Positions 16,975 to 25,630 of a stretch of 64,000 nucleotides of DNA are shown here, piece by piece; the first letter of the stretch is position 1, and each line of letters starts with the position of its first letter. Where the stretch lies: contig JAVBVS010000016.1 in assembly GCA_036677805.1 (NCBI GenBank), positions 310,001 through 374,000 on the forward strand, written 5' to 3'. The stretch comes from SIG78 sp036677805 (GTDB lineage Bacteria > Verrucomicrobiota > Lentisphaeria > Victivallales > Victivallaceae). The position numbers and the translations under genes are program-made. The notes below the pieces were generated by a model, which worked only from the letters and a program-made list of their open reading frames with translations, was not told where the DNA came from and ran no database searches.

Positions 16975-17697
16975 TCACCTGATCGCGCCGAAGGCGGCGA
17001 AGCAGGAATTCTTGTGCAGCAGCTCAACCGTGCCGAAGCCGACTTTGCGCAACAGCTCCAGCTGATAGGTGACCGGACGCGGCGAATCTTCGAAGTCAAT
17101 GTAATCGAATACCTTCCGGCAATAATCATCGCCGCCGACACCGGACAGATAGTCGCCGTAACGCCGCCACATCAGCTTCTGGACCGCCGCGTTTTCGTGA
17201 TGCACCAGATCGGTGATCCAGACGCTGCCGCCCGGCCGCAGCAGCCGGTACAGTCTGGTGAAGGCCGCCTCCCAGTCGGCATCGTCGCGCAGATGATGCA
17301 GCACCGCCGCCGCGAGAATCACGTCGTAAGTTCCCTCAGCCAGCTCCGCCGTGCGGAAATCGGACTGGATCGTCGTCACCTTGCCGGTGGTGGCCGCGCT
17401 CACCCGTTCGCGCGCCCTTTCCAGCATCGGCCGGCTCAAATCCAGCAAATCGCAGTCGGCGGACGGCGTCAGCTCCAGCAATTTGAGCGTATTGTTGCCC
17501 GCGCCGCACCCGATATCGAGGATCCGGCCGATCGGACTGGTGGCGTGAAACGCCGCCTGGGTGATAAGTTCCATGCTGAGCCTGGCGTCGACGGTGGAAA
17601 CCTGTCCGGTTTCGAGCCGGCTGAACCGTTCGACATCGCCATCAAACCGCTTCCGGATGTCGTCGACCGAACATTTTCCGGTCCGGGATTGTTTCAT
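16975..17697 (-). CDS. Class I SAM-dependent methyltransferase
   Basis: A 240-residue methyltransferase with the SAM motif ILDIGCGAGNNTLKLL near residues 59-74, the acidic strand-2 end in DLLDLS and the motif DVILAAAVLHHLRD typical of the Methyltransf_11/25 group. Acceptor unknown. It is the last gene of a short leftward run with a DUF1330-like protein and a CAT-like acetyltransferase, facing the terminator at 16931. Confidence 0.8.
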   Translation of the reverse strand: MKQSRTGKCSVDDIRKRFDGDVERFSRLETGQVSTVDARLSMELITQAAFHATSPIGRILDIGCGAGNNTLKLLELTPSADCDLLDLSRPMLERARERVSAATTGKVTTIQSDFRTAELAEGTYDVILAAAVLHHLRDDADWEAAFTRLYRLLRPGGSVWITDLVHHENAAVQKLMWRRYGDYLSGVGGDDYCRKVFDYIDFEDSPRPVTYQLELLRKVGFGTVELLHKNSCFAAFGAIR

Positions 17698-17728
17698 CTT
17701 CCCCCGCTCCTTTCCGCATATTGCGAAT

Positions 17729-18025
17729 TCAGCGCCCTTCCGCGATCACCACGCTGGCGGCCACCGATTCGATGCGCAGATTTTTGATTTTTTCATACTC
17801 CGGCGACCGGAAACAGCGGTCCAGCGCCCCCCGGTCGGGAAAACGGATCACGATCAGCCGGTCCGGGCGCCAGTCGCCGCCGGCATACTCCAGATTTTCG
17901 CTCCGCACCAGATATTCGCCACCGAAGGACTCCACCAGTGGTTTGACCAAACAGATGTATTCCTCATAGAGCGCCCGCTTTTCCGGCCGTTCGATCCGGA
18001 CCGAAACGATGAAATAACACCCCAT
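17729..18025 (-). CDS. DUF1330-like small dimeric alpha/beta-barrel protein
   Basis: A 98-residue protein of the dimeric alpha-beta barrel type. The pattern YFIVSVRIERPEK-ALYEEY, then GGEYLVRSENLEYAGGDW and RLIVIRFPDRGALDRCFRSP follows DUF1330 closely. Start at 18025 is chosen because AAAGGGGGGG sits directly upstream and the family begins here; a longer open frame exists upstream but is the antisense of the CAT-like gene. Function of DUF1330 proteins is not established. Confidence 0.8.
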   Translation of the reverse strand: MGCYFIVSVRIERPEKRALYEEYICLVKPLVESFGGEYLVRSENLEYAGGDWRPDRLIVIRFPDRGALDRCFRSPEYEKIKNLRIESVAASVVIAEGR

Positions 18026-18047
18026 TTGCGCCCCCCCTTTCCCCGGC

Positions 18048-18689
18048 TCAATCGCCGACGCTTGCGCTATCGAGACGGTGCTGAAGCCGGTCCGCCAGCT
18101 TGCCGATATGGATGCCGTCGACGAACGAGTGATGAACCTGAACCGAAAACGGCAGGATGGTCCGGCCGCCGCGGTCGAAGAACTTCCCCCAGTCGAACAT
18201 CGGCGCCGCCTGCTCCTTTTTGCCCGAATCGGTATGGGAAACATGGGTAAAGCTCACCCACGGCAGCGGCGAAAAAATAAAGACGTCATTGGCCGGAGGA
18301 CCGGTGAAATATTCTTTCTGGTTTTCGGCAATACGCCGGGCCAGCGCCACATATCCGGCCAGCGACGGCTGCATCGGCGCCGCGACGAACTTGAACAACT
18401 CGGTTTCCGGGTTCAGATACGCGAACGCGGTGTCGATCGTATCGTAAAGCACCACCCTGCCGTCAAGAAAACGGTAGCGGAATTCCTCGATTTCTCCGGC
18501 GCACCGCGTCACGGTATGAATCATGGCCAAGGTGAAGGAATATCCGGCCGCCTTCGTCATGCGCCGGAATGCGGTGACATCGAGTTCGAAGCTGACCGCA
18601 TACTGCGGCAGCAGATGGTTGCGGAAAATCTGACAGTGTGTGGCCCGCTTCCAGCCCGCCAGATCGATTTCCCGAAAAGTCCCGGCCAT
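18048..18689 (-). CDS. Type A chloramphenicol acetyltransferase-like protein
   Basis: A 213-residue trimeric-type acetyltransferase of the CAT family. The catalytic motif HHSFVDG is at the C-terminus (about 190-196) and the N-terminal WKR-THCQIFRN segment resembles the family start. Length matches CAT (about 215). Many anaerobes carry chromosomal CAT homologues with no resistance phenotype, so resistance should not be assumed. It heads the short leftward run with the DUF1330 and methyltransferase genes. Confidence 0.88.
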   Translation of the reverse strand: MAGTFREIDLAGWKRATHCQIFRNHLLPQYAVSFELDVTAFRRMTKAAGYSFTLAMIHTVTRCAGEIEEFRYRFLDGRVVLYDTIDTAFAYLNPETELFKFVAAPMQPSLAGYVALARRIAENQKEYFTGPPANDVFIFSPLPWVSFTHVSHTDSGKKEQAAPMFDWGKFFDRGGRTILPFSVQVHHSFVDGIHIGKLADRLQHRLDSASVGD

Positions 18690-18796
18690 AACGCCTCCCT
18701 GAATTGCCCCGCTCCGGCCCGGCCCGATGCCGGAACCGCCGCGATGGTCCGCCGATAAGATACCACCGCTTCCGGGATTTTGCCACGGACCATAAG

Positions 18797-18859
18797 AAAA
18801 AACGGCGAATCGCCGTCAAAAAAACATCCGCTTCCCGCCGGTTAAGGTCCGGGAAGCGG
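18797..18859 (-). terminator. Tandem terminators of the leftward glycosidase operon
   Basis: Two hairpins lie after the glycosidase stop in leftward direction. The first met is a 10-bp stem (18850-18859 with 18828-18837, loop 12 bases) followed by a run of seven Ts after three bases. The second is a 6-bp stem ACGGCG/CGCCGT (18802-18816) followed by five or more Ts. Double termination isolates the glycosidase operon from the CAT-like gene. Confidence 0.8.
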
Positions 18860-18886
18860 AAACGAACGGCTGCGGAAATATCCCGC

Positions 18887-21800
18887 CTACTGCGCCGCGG
18901 GCGAGTTTTCGCCGATGCCGGGATGACGCACTTCGGCGGTGGCGACCGTACCGGTCAACGGACACCGCGCCTCGATCCGCCAGCGGCCCGGAGCATCGTC
19001 GATCGCCAGCGGCAAACGATATTCCAGCCGGCCCCGCTCGACATAGCGGGTTTCCTCATAGACTTCGGGCGCGGAACCGTCGGGAGCAATCAGGCGCAAC
19101 CGGACCGCCAGCGGCCCCGCCATCCGGCCGTCGGCGACGTCGGCGATCAAGGTCAGATTTTCCCAATGCCAGCCCAGCAGCCGGAAGGAAAGTGCGGCAA
19201 ACAATTCCGGGCGACCCGGACAGTAGGCGAATTCGATGTCGCCCTGCCCCAGCAACGCATGGCGGCGCAAATCGTAAACATGGCGTTCCGGCGGCATTGC
19301 CAAGCGCGCCTGCTGTTCGTAATCGGGCCGGATCGAATAATCCGGCACGATCCCGATGTAGAGGTTGTCGCCATCCTGCCGCCGGTAACAGGCCGCGGTT
19401 CCGATCAGATTGCCCCAACGCGTTTTCGGCGTACCGGGCTCGGCCGTTTGCGCCTCTTTCCAGAAAAGCAGCGCAAAAAGCTCCAGCCAGTGCGCATGTC
19501 CGTGCTTGCGGCGGTCGTGGACATAACTGTAGCAGTCGAAATTGAGATAAATCGAACGGCCCTTGCCGGTATGGTTCACGATCAAAGCCGGAGCGCCGTC
19601 CGGCCGGTTGCCGTAAACCGCGCAGCCGCTGTTCGGCATCGGCGTCCCGTCGTCGTAGGCCGAGAGCACACAGCCGCCGCCGGGCACCTCGATGTCGTCG
19701 CCGAAGCAGCAGTCGTAGCGGCCGCCAGCGGCGAAGGCGTACTCCACTTCCGCATACCCCGCCAGCCGGACCGCCGCCGGAGACCGCCGCCGGAAACCGA
19801 AGAGATCGTCCAGCGCGCCGGAAGCGCGCATCTTGCCGTGTTCGTCGCGGACGCCGCAGCGGTAATCGGCCAGCACACAGCCGCCCGCGGCCACAAATTC
19901 CCGGATCGCCGCCGCTTCCGCATCGGAGAGCGCACAGACGAACGGCAGGATCAGGAGTTTGACCGATGAATTCCGCAGCCCGCCCGCGACCGCCATGTCG
20001 CCGCTCACGATGCCGGGCTGAAACCCGAGGTCGCTGCACAAAGTATAAAAATTTTTGAACGCCGCCACATAGTGCCCCTGCGGTTCGTGATCGAACATCC
20101 GGCGCAACCCATCGTCGGCGGCGATGGTCCGCCCGACCAGGCGATCGGCATGCCAGAATTCCACCCGGGCCATGCCCATGTTGTTGATGTGGTTGCCGAC
20201 CCCGCTTTCAACCGTCGAGGCGTGATAGTTGTTGCCGGAATAGAAGATGGCCACCGGCGAAACCGCGCGCCGGCTGTGCGCCAGCAGGGTGGCGGCGCCC
20301 TCGTCCATTTCGCGCCGCACCGCCGTCAGCGCCGTCATCCGCGCCGTCGGGCGCCAGCGCCAGTCGAGGGCGCCGCATTCGGGGTCGGGACGGCTGGCGT
20401 GCCACTGCCAGAGGCTGTTGCATCCCTGGAACAACAGCGTCCAGGCGGCGAATTCCGCACCGCTGCCCGAATGGATGCCGTTCATGAACGCCCCGGAAAG
20501 CGCGGACTCCGACCGGAACGCATTCATCAACGCGCTGTTGAAGATCACATTGCCCGGACCGCTTTTGGCACCGAACGAACTGCCCGCATAGAGCACCGCG
20601 ATTTCCACATCGCGGGCGTGAAATTCGTAATCCATCCCGTCGTAGCTGGAAAAATTTTCATTGCCGTCCCAGCCGACCGCCGCGCCGGGCGACAGCCGCC
20701 GGATTTCCTGCCGGAGCTCCTGAAACAAAGCCCGGAATTCCCGGGCGAGAAAAACCCGAAAATCATGCCATGGCGCAGGATTGGCGAAATCGGCCGGCAG
20801 TTCGGCCTCGTCGTCGAAAACGATCTCATCCCACTCCCGGAAGGCGCGTTCCCATTCCCGGTTCAACGCCTCCAGCGAACCATAGACTTCCCTGAGGTAA
20901 AGCCGGAACTTCGCCCAGACCTCGGGCCGCCGGGTGAAGCGGCCCTCCCGAGTGAACGCATCCAGATAGCATTCGTCGCCCAGCGTATAGCCCAGCGCAA
21001 TACCACGATGATTGGCCACGGATGCGCGGGCCTGTTCGCACATCCGCTTGCGCCATGCGGGGTCGAAAAGTCCATCGTCCAGCGCCAGTTTGTGCAGGAA
21101 GCTCACATACGGCACCGTCGCCAGACGCGCCCGTCCGGCCTGTTCCGCCGCCGCCGCTCCCCGGTCGCAGTTGCAGATGGCGTCGGCTCCGGTTTCGCGC
21201 CGCAGCGCATCCAGATATCCGTATCGTTTCCAGGCCGCCGAATCGTCCGGATACCAATGCAGAAAGGACAGGTCGTGACGCAGCCGGGCCGCCGGAATCC
21301 AGACCGTCGTTTCGCGAATGGCGATCGGACCGAAAGCATCGTCGAATTCCATCCGCAGCGAAGTCCACGCGCTCCGGCTGCTGTCCGGTACGGACAAAAT
21401 CAGCGAGTCAGCCGCCGGCGCCGAGCCTTCGGCCAGCAGTCGATCCCAACCGTCGCGCCACTGCCAGCGCAACTGCGCCACCGACGGCGCAGTCACCGCC
21501 AGGCGCAGTTCGCCGCCGGGCTCGACCACCGTCACCGCGGGGACGATCCGGCAACCGCCGCCGCGTTCGACCGCGACCCGCCGCCGGATTTCGCCGCCGG
21601 AGCCGCCGCGGACGTGCCACCAGTATTCGCCGCCGGGAAAATGATTCCAACGCAGAGTCCCGGCGCCGCTGCCGGCGGCCACGATCCGGCCGTCACGGCC
21701 GTCGGCAATCCGCCAGACCGGATTATCGCCGGTCAGCCGCCAAGCGTCGCCCGCCGGTTCCAGGTCGATTTCCGGACATTTTCCGGTCAGCAGGGTAAAA

Positions 21801-22378
21801 ACTTCCGCCAAATCGGCTTCGAGTTCGCCGGGCGTTGTCCCCTGCCCCAGAAACCAGTCGCCATAGCGGGTATTGAAATTGCGGGTCAGCCGGATTACCG
21901 TCAGGTCCGGACCGGCATGGCCGATGCGCGCCGCAAACGCGCCGCTGGCCGCCGTCATGGCGCGTTCTTCCCGCCAGGCGGGAAAAGCCGCGCCGAAATC
22001 ATCGTCATTCCAGCCGGTAGCCAGAATCACCGGTGCGGCAGCCGCGAGTTTGGACCGCAAATCGTCCGGATAATCCCGCCAGCCGGGCGCGCCGTCAATC
22101 GCCAGAAAGTCATATCGGGAAGCCAGTGCGGCGGCCAGTCCGGCCAGCACGGTTTCACGGGTTTCCGCAAGTTCCGGCCAGTAGAACTCCTTCCAGCCGA
22201 AATCGCCCTGCGGCGTATTCCAGCCGCGCACGGCGACCGCGGTCACCGTCACCGGAAAATGTTTTTCCAGCAGCATGGCGTCCTGAAGCATGGCATAAGC
22301 GGCCAGAAAAAGCCCGCGGATTCGCGGCGTTTCCGGCGCCGGCGGTACCGGGCAGCCGGGATGGTATTCAATCAACAT
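18887..22378 (-). CDS. GH42-like beta-galactosidase-type glycoside hydrolase
   Basis: A 1163-residue protein without a clear signal peptide. The central third (about 365-760) resembles the GH42/GHA catalytic barrel: the acid/base region is YTLGDECYLDAF (E in GDE) and it is followed by FRLYLREVYGSLEALNREWE, which matches the typical RYGSLEALNRAW of GH42. A trimerisation-like domain (about 770-960, with LILPFVCALSDAEAAAIREF) follows, then beta-rich C-terminal modules. It is much longer than standard GH42 enzymes because of an N-terminal about 330-residue extension. It is last in a leftward operon with a secreted discoidin-type protein and a pseudopilin. The exact substrate is unknown. Confidence 0.7.
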   Translation of the reverse strand: MLIEYHPGCPVPPAPETPRIRGLFLAAYAMLQDAMLLEKHFPVTVTAVAVRGWNTPQGDFGWKEFYWPELAETRETVLAGLAAALASRYDFLAIDGAPGWRDYPDDLRSKLAAAAPVILATGWNDDDFGAAFPAWREERAMTAASGAFAARIGHAGPDLTVIRLTRNFNTRYGDWFLGQGTTPGELEADLAEVFTLLTGKCPEIDLEPAGDAWRLTGDNPVWRIADGRDGRIVAAGSGAGTLRWNHFPGGEYWWHVRGGSGGEIRRRVAVERGGGCRIVPAVTVVEPGGELRLAVTAPSVAQLRWQWRDGWDRLLAEGSAPAADSLILSVPDSSRSAWTSLRMEFDDAFGPIAIRETTVWIPAARLRHDLSFLHWYPDDSAAWKRYGYLDALRRETGADAICNCDRGAAAAEQAGRARLATVPYVSFLHKLALDDGLFDPAWRKRMCEQARASVANHRGIALGYTLGDECYLDAFTREGRFTRRPEVWAKFRLYLREVYGSLEALNREWERAFREWDEIVFDDEAELPADFANPAPWHDFRVFLAREFRALFQELRQEIRRLSPGAAVGWDGNENFSSYDGMDYEFHARDVEIAVLYAGSSFGAKSGPGNVIFNSALMNAFRSESALSGAFMNGIHSGSGAEFAAWTLLFQGCNSLWQWHASRPDPECGALDWRWRPTARMTALTAVRREMDEGAATLLAHSRRAVSPVAIFYSGNNYHASTVESGVGNHINNMGMARVEFWHADRLVGRTIAADDGLRRMFDHEPQGHYVAAFKNFYTLCSDLGFQPGIVSGDMAVAGGLRNSSVKLLILPFVCALSDAEAAAIREFVAAGGCVLADYRCGVRDEHGKMRASGALDDLFGFRRRSPAAVRLAGYAEVEYAFAAGGRYDCCFGDDIEVPGGGCVLSAYDDGTPMPNSGCAVYGNRPDGAPALIVNHTGKGRSIYLNFDCYSYVHDRRKHGHAHWLELFALLFWKEAQTAEPGTPKTRWGNLIGTAACYRRQDGDNLYIGIVPDYSIRPDYEQQARLAMPPERHVYDLRRHALLGQGDIEFAYCPGRPELFAALSFRLLGWHWENLTLIADVADGRMAGPLAVRLRLIAPDGSAPEVYEETRYVERGRLEYRLPLAIDDAPGRWRIEARCPLTGTVATAEVRHPGIGENSPAAQ

Positions 22379-22397
22379 CGGGGGAGTCCTCGTTTTC

Positions 22398-24647
22398 TTA
22401 CTTCAAATTTTCCGCCGCCAGAATCGCATCCCGCGCCGGAACGGTGTATTGCCGGCTCCAGTCGCCGTGCTTCAAGGTCACTGTCCGTGCCGCAGCACCC
22501 GAATTATACAGCAGCAGCAGCGCACGGCCGCCGTCCCGACAGGCCGCCACCCGAACCGCCGGATCGGACGACTGAAACTCGTCCGATGCCGGACGCCCGT
22601 GTTGCAGAACCGCCGCCTGAGGCCGCAGCGCCGCCATGGCTTCGGCAATCGCATGAAGCTGCGCCGGGTTCAGGTCGGAAGCCTGATAATAGACTCCGCC
22701 CCGAGCGCCGTTCACAAAATTCGCCCAGACCATGATTTTGCAGTTCACCGGCGTGACGTAACCGTAGGTTGCGGTCGTCAGCCACGGAATCACCGGCAGC
22801 GCCGATGCCCCCACCGCCTCACTCACCCCGCGGGCGATTTCGGCCGGATGATTGCCGACATAAAGTGATGGACTCTGAATATCGATGCCCGGCAGATCGC
22901 CCACGGTGATGAACCCGTGACTGCCGAAAACCTTGCCGGTGATGCCGTACAGCGCAAATCGCGGCTCCGGCCAGTTCCGGCGCTGCGCAACCGCTTTCAC
23001 CGATTGTACGGTCTCATGGAAGAAGCGCGCGACTTCACGCACGAAATATTGCCGGAAATCGCTCATGCCCGACGCCGCAAACGCCTGCCGGCAGCGCGTG
23101 CAGTTCAGCGCCGCCTGATAACTAGTGCCGAACAGTTCGGTATCGAACATCACCAGCTCCGCGCCGCCAATCACCTCATACGACGCGACGATGGCGTCGA
23201 TTTCCATCTGCCGGTATTTCCCGGCATAACTCATGCACCACGAATCGTGAATGCCCTTCTCCGCGCCGAGACAGCGGTATTCCCGGTCGTTCTTGAAGCG
23301 CCAGTTCACAACATGAAACGGCGAATAGTTCATCATGATTTTAAACCCGGCCCGCCGCAGTTCCGCCAGCGACCGGCTTTCCGGCAAAAACACCGCAGGA
23401 TCGGCGGCATTGCGCAACTGGTCCAGAGTCAACGTCCCCGACTCCAGCGCCGGATTGACCCATCCGGAGGGATGCGTGGCCACCAGATCGAACCCGATCC
23501 GGCGACTGGTTCCGGCGAAATCCGGCCACTGCATGCGCAATCCATCGCCGATCCAGCCGATGCCGAAATACCACGCCTCATGATTGTCCGAAGCGGGCAA
23601 CTCCGGCCATGAAGCGGCATACAGCACCACCGTCTGCTCCGGCTGCGCTTCATCGCCGGGCGCCACCGCGCGATAACGGACCGCATATTCCGCCGCGTCG
23701 CCATCAACCGACCAATAGATCGGGCCGATGCGGCGGTTGCCGCCGGCGGCGAGGCGGTAAACCGTCCGGCCTTCGCGCTGCGCAGGCGCCCCCAGACCGG
23801 ATGCTTCCATGCGAACCCCCGGCGGCAAAATGAATTCATATTCCACCGGTTGTTTCGCACCGCCGACCCGGTAATCACTCTGATTGAGCCAGACCGGCAA
23901 TGCCGCCCCCGGCAGCAGCGGCAGGCGCGCTTCCGGCGAAGCGATCCAGACGCCCGCGGTCTGCACCGCGAGCAGTTTCGACGGGTCCGGCAGCCGTCCC
24001 TCTCCCGCTCCGGCGATCACCGCCAGCTCATCGGAGACCAGAAACGGCGAATCCTGTTCGAACCGTATGATCAATTTGCTCACCCGGGTGTCCCCAAGCG
24101 GAATTGCAATCGGATACACATAGACCGACTGGCTGTTTTCAAGCTCGCCGAGATCGGGCAGCGAATAGTTGTCCGGCGAAGCCAGGTCGTCGCCCGCCCG
24201 ATGGTATTCGGCCAGCAGCGCGGCGCGGCCCGAAGCGTCGCCGCCGTAAACGGCAATCTGTCTGGGACCGGAAAAGCCGCGGACGCGGTTTCCGGCGACG
24301 ACCCGCCAGACCAGTTTGCCGACATTGACCGGCCGGCCGAAATCGAGCACCACAGTCTTCTCGCCCGCCGCCTGCCAGCCGACCGCGCCGCCGTCGAACC
24401 AGATCGCCTGAGCGTTGCGAGTGACCAGTTTGCCGTCCGTGAGGTCGGCGCCGTCGGTACCGCCGGCCATCGTCAATTTGTAATCCGGCGTCGGCGCATA
24501 CGACAGCGCCACGCCGGCGGCCAGATTGGTTCCGGCGATGCGGTCCTGCCAGAGCTGCTTCATCGCCGCGTCGTCATAATTGCCGTACAGCGACAGCGCC
24601 GCCAGCAGCGCCGCACCGGATATCAGTTTCTTCCCGAACATCATCAT
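22398..24647 (-). CDS. Secreted F5/8C-type and barrel-domain protein
   Basis: A secreted protein of about 749 residues with an N-terminal signal (KKLISGAALLAALSLYG). Residues about 40-190 form a discoidin-like module containing GGTDGADLTDGKL and AVGWQ, a hallmark shared with the protein at 38650. The C-terminal half is a predicted TIM barrel with AELVMFDTELFG as probable catalytic-strand end and a CTRCRQAF metal- or disulfide-like CxxC. Of three ATGs in a row the one at 24647 has AAGGCAGG upstream at good spacing. It is translated just after a pseudopilin and before the GH42-like enzyme. Confidence 0.65.
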   Translation of the reverse strand: MMMFGKKLISGAALLAALSLYGNYDDAAMKQLWQDRIAGTNLAAGVALSYAPTPDYKLTMAGGTDGADLTDGKLVTRNAQAIWFDGGAVGWQAAGEKTVVLDFGRPVNVGKLVWRVVAGNRVRGFSGPRQIAVYGGDASGRAALLAEYHRAGDDLASPDNYSLPDLGELENSQSVYVYPIAIPLGDTRVSKLIIRFEQDSPFLVSDELAVIAGAGEGRLPDPSKLLAVQTAGVWIASPEARLPLLPGAALPVWLNQSDYRVGGAKQPVEYEFILPPGVRMEASGLGAPAQREGRTVYRLAAGGNRRIGPIYWSVDGDAAEYAVRYRAVAPGDEAQPEQTVVLYAASWPELPASDNHEAWYFGIGWIGDGLRMQWPDFAGTSRRIGFDLVATHPSGWVNPALESGTLTLDQLRNAADPAVFLPESRSLAELRRAGFKIMMNYSPFHVVNWRFKNDREYRCLGAEKGIHDSWCMSYAGKYRQMEIDAIVASYEVIGGAELVMFDTELFGTSYQAALNCTRCRQAFAASGMSDFRQYFVREVARFFHETVQSVKAVAQRRNWPEPRFALYGITGKVFGSHGFITVGDLPGIDIQSPSLYVGNHPAEIARGVSEAVGASALPVIPWLTTATYGYVTPVNCKIMVWANFVNGARGGVYYQASDLNPAQLHAIAEAMAALRPQAAVLQHGRPASDEFQSSDPAVRVAACRDGGRALLLLYNSGAAARTVTLKHGDWSRQYTVPARDAILAAENLK

Positions 24648-24661
24648 GACCTGCCTTCCGC

Positions 24662-25402
24662 TCAATCCACCGCCGTAATCGACACATAAGCATCCGCGGC
24701 CGGATCGTAGGCGATCGCCACCCGCAGATTGCTGCCGTTGTACATGGACACGCTGTAAAGACGGCCAAGGTCGCTTTTGCCCGACGACTCGACATGGCCG
24801 TCAACCATCAGCATGTTGCAGCGGCCGCCGTGAACCAGCGCCGGACGGCTGTAGTTTTCGCTGGTGGCGTTGTAATTCGGAATCATCTTCACGGCGGGTT
24901 TTTTCGCCCCCTTGCTGTAACCGTCGCCGACCATGAAGGTCCGGGTCGGATCGACTTTCAGCGCCGACTGCCTCAGATCGAAGGCCGGATACGGCGTGGC
25001 CGAGGTCACCGTAATGTAGGGTGCGCCGTAGGAAAATGCCGTATCGGGATAGCCCAGCGACGGCGCATCTTCCAACGGAAACGACGGGCAGAACAATACC
25101 CGGGGATTTTCCATCAACCCCAGCTGGACCAATTTGCTCGACCAGTAGAACTGGCCGTTTTTGTCGCCGGTGTCGGAGTTGGAGCTGCTGGCATTGGCGG
25201 AGTAGAAATACTCGCCGCCGGACAAATCGAAATACATGTGGATGGCCAGGCCGATGTCCTTGAGCTGCGCCGTGCAGCGCGCCGCCCGCGCCCGCTCCCG
25301 GGCCGCCGACAGCGCCGGCAGGAGCATGGCGGCCAGGATCGCGATAATCGCGATCACAACCAGGAGTTCAATCAAGGTAAAATGCTTGCGGAAACGGTTC
25401 AT
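24662..25402 (-). CDS. Prepilin-type protein with H-X9-DG domain
   Basis: A 246-residue pseudopilin with N-terminus NRFRKHFTLIELLVVIAI and the same ALSAARERARAARC stretch as the copies at 13297 and 14161. The motif H-GGRCNMLMV-DG is an exact H-X9-DG. AGAGGTGA lies at correct spacing before the ATG at 25402; a longer open frame upstream lacks the signal and is not used. The stop is 15 bases before the secreted F5/8C protein, so the two are translated together. Confidence 0.88.
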   Translation of the reverse strand: MNRFRKHFTLIELLVVIAIIAILAAMLLPALSAARERARAARCTAQLKDIGLAIHMYFDLSGGEYFYSANASSSNSDTGDKNGQFYWSSKLVQLGLMENPRVLFCPSFPLEDAPSLGYPDTAFSYGAPYITVTSATPYPAFDLRQSALKVDPTRTFMVGDGYSKGAKKPAVKMIPNYNATSENYSRPALVHGGRCNMLMVDGHVESSGKSDLGRLYSVSMYNGSNLRVAIAYDPAADAYVSITAVD

Positions 25403-25423
25403 TGCTTCACCTCTGTGCGTACC

Positions 25424-25467
25424 GGCGCGCCCTGCCGTATCATGTTTTCGGCTGGCGCGCCCTGCCG
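25424..25467. repeat. Direct repeat upstream of the pseudopilin operon
   Basis: GGCGCGCCCTGCCG occurs at 25424-25437 and again at 25454-25467, start-to-start distance 30 bp (about three helical turns). It sits 22-65 bases before the start codon of the leftward pseudopilin, where a regulator could bind. Confidence 0.55.
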
Positions 25468-25546
25468 CCGGAGCGGATGCTCCCGACGCGGCGGTCTTGG
25501 CAAAGGTTCGCGGGATCGCGGGAAGCGACCTGCCGCGTTCCGGATT

Positions 25547-25587
25547 CCGCGTTTCCGGATGCCGCTTGAGCGGCACGGGAAACGCGG
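25547..25587. repeat. Nested inverted repeat (cruciform-like)
   Basis: Outer arms CCGCGTTTCC (25547-25556) and GGAAACGCGG (25578-25587) enclose inner arms GCCGC/GCGGC (25561-25574) around a TTGA loop. It lies between the regulator gene and the pseudopilin gene. No T-run follows on either strand, so it is not a classical terminator; it may structure the operon leader. Confidence 0.6.
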
Positions 25588-25630
25588 CATTCAAAACACG
25601 CAAAACATCCATCGGCCCAAACGGCCCGCT

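Noticed and set aside
20072..22735. 887-codon open frame on the plus strand opposite the GH42-like gene
   Set aside because: Product is Arg/Pro/His-rich without domains and antisense to a recognisable enzyme; shadow frame.
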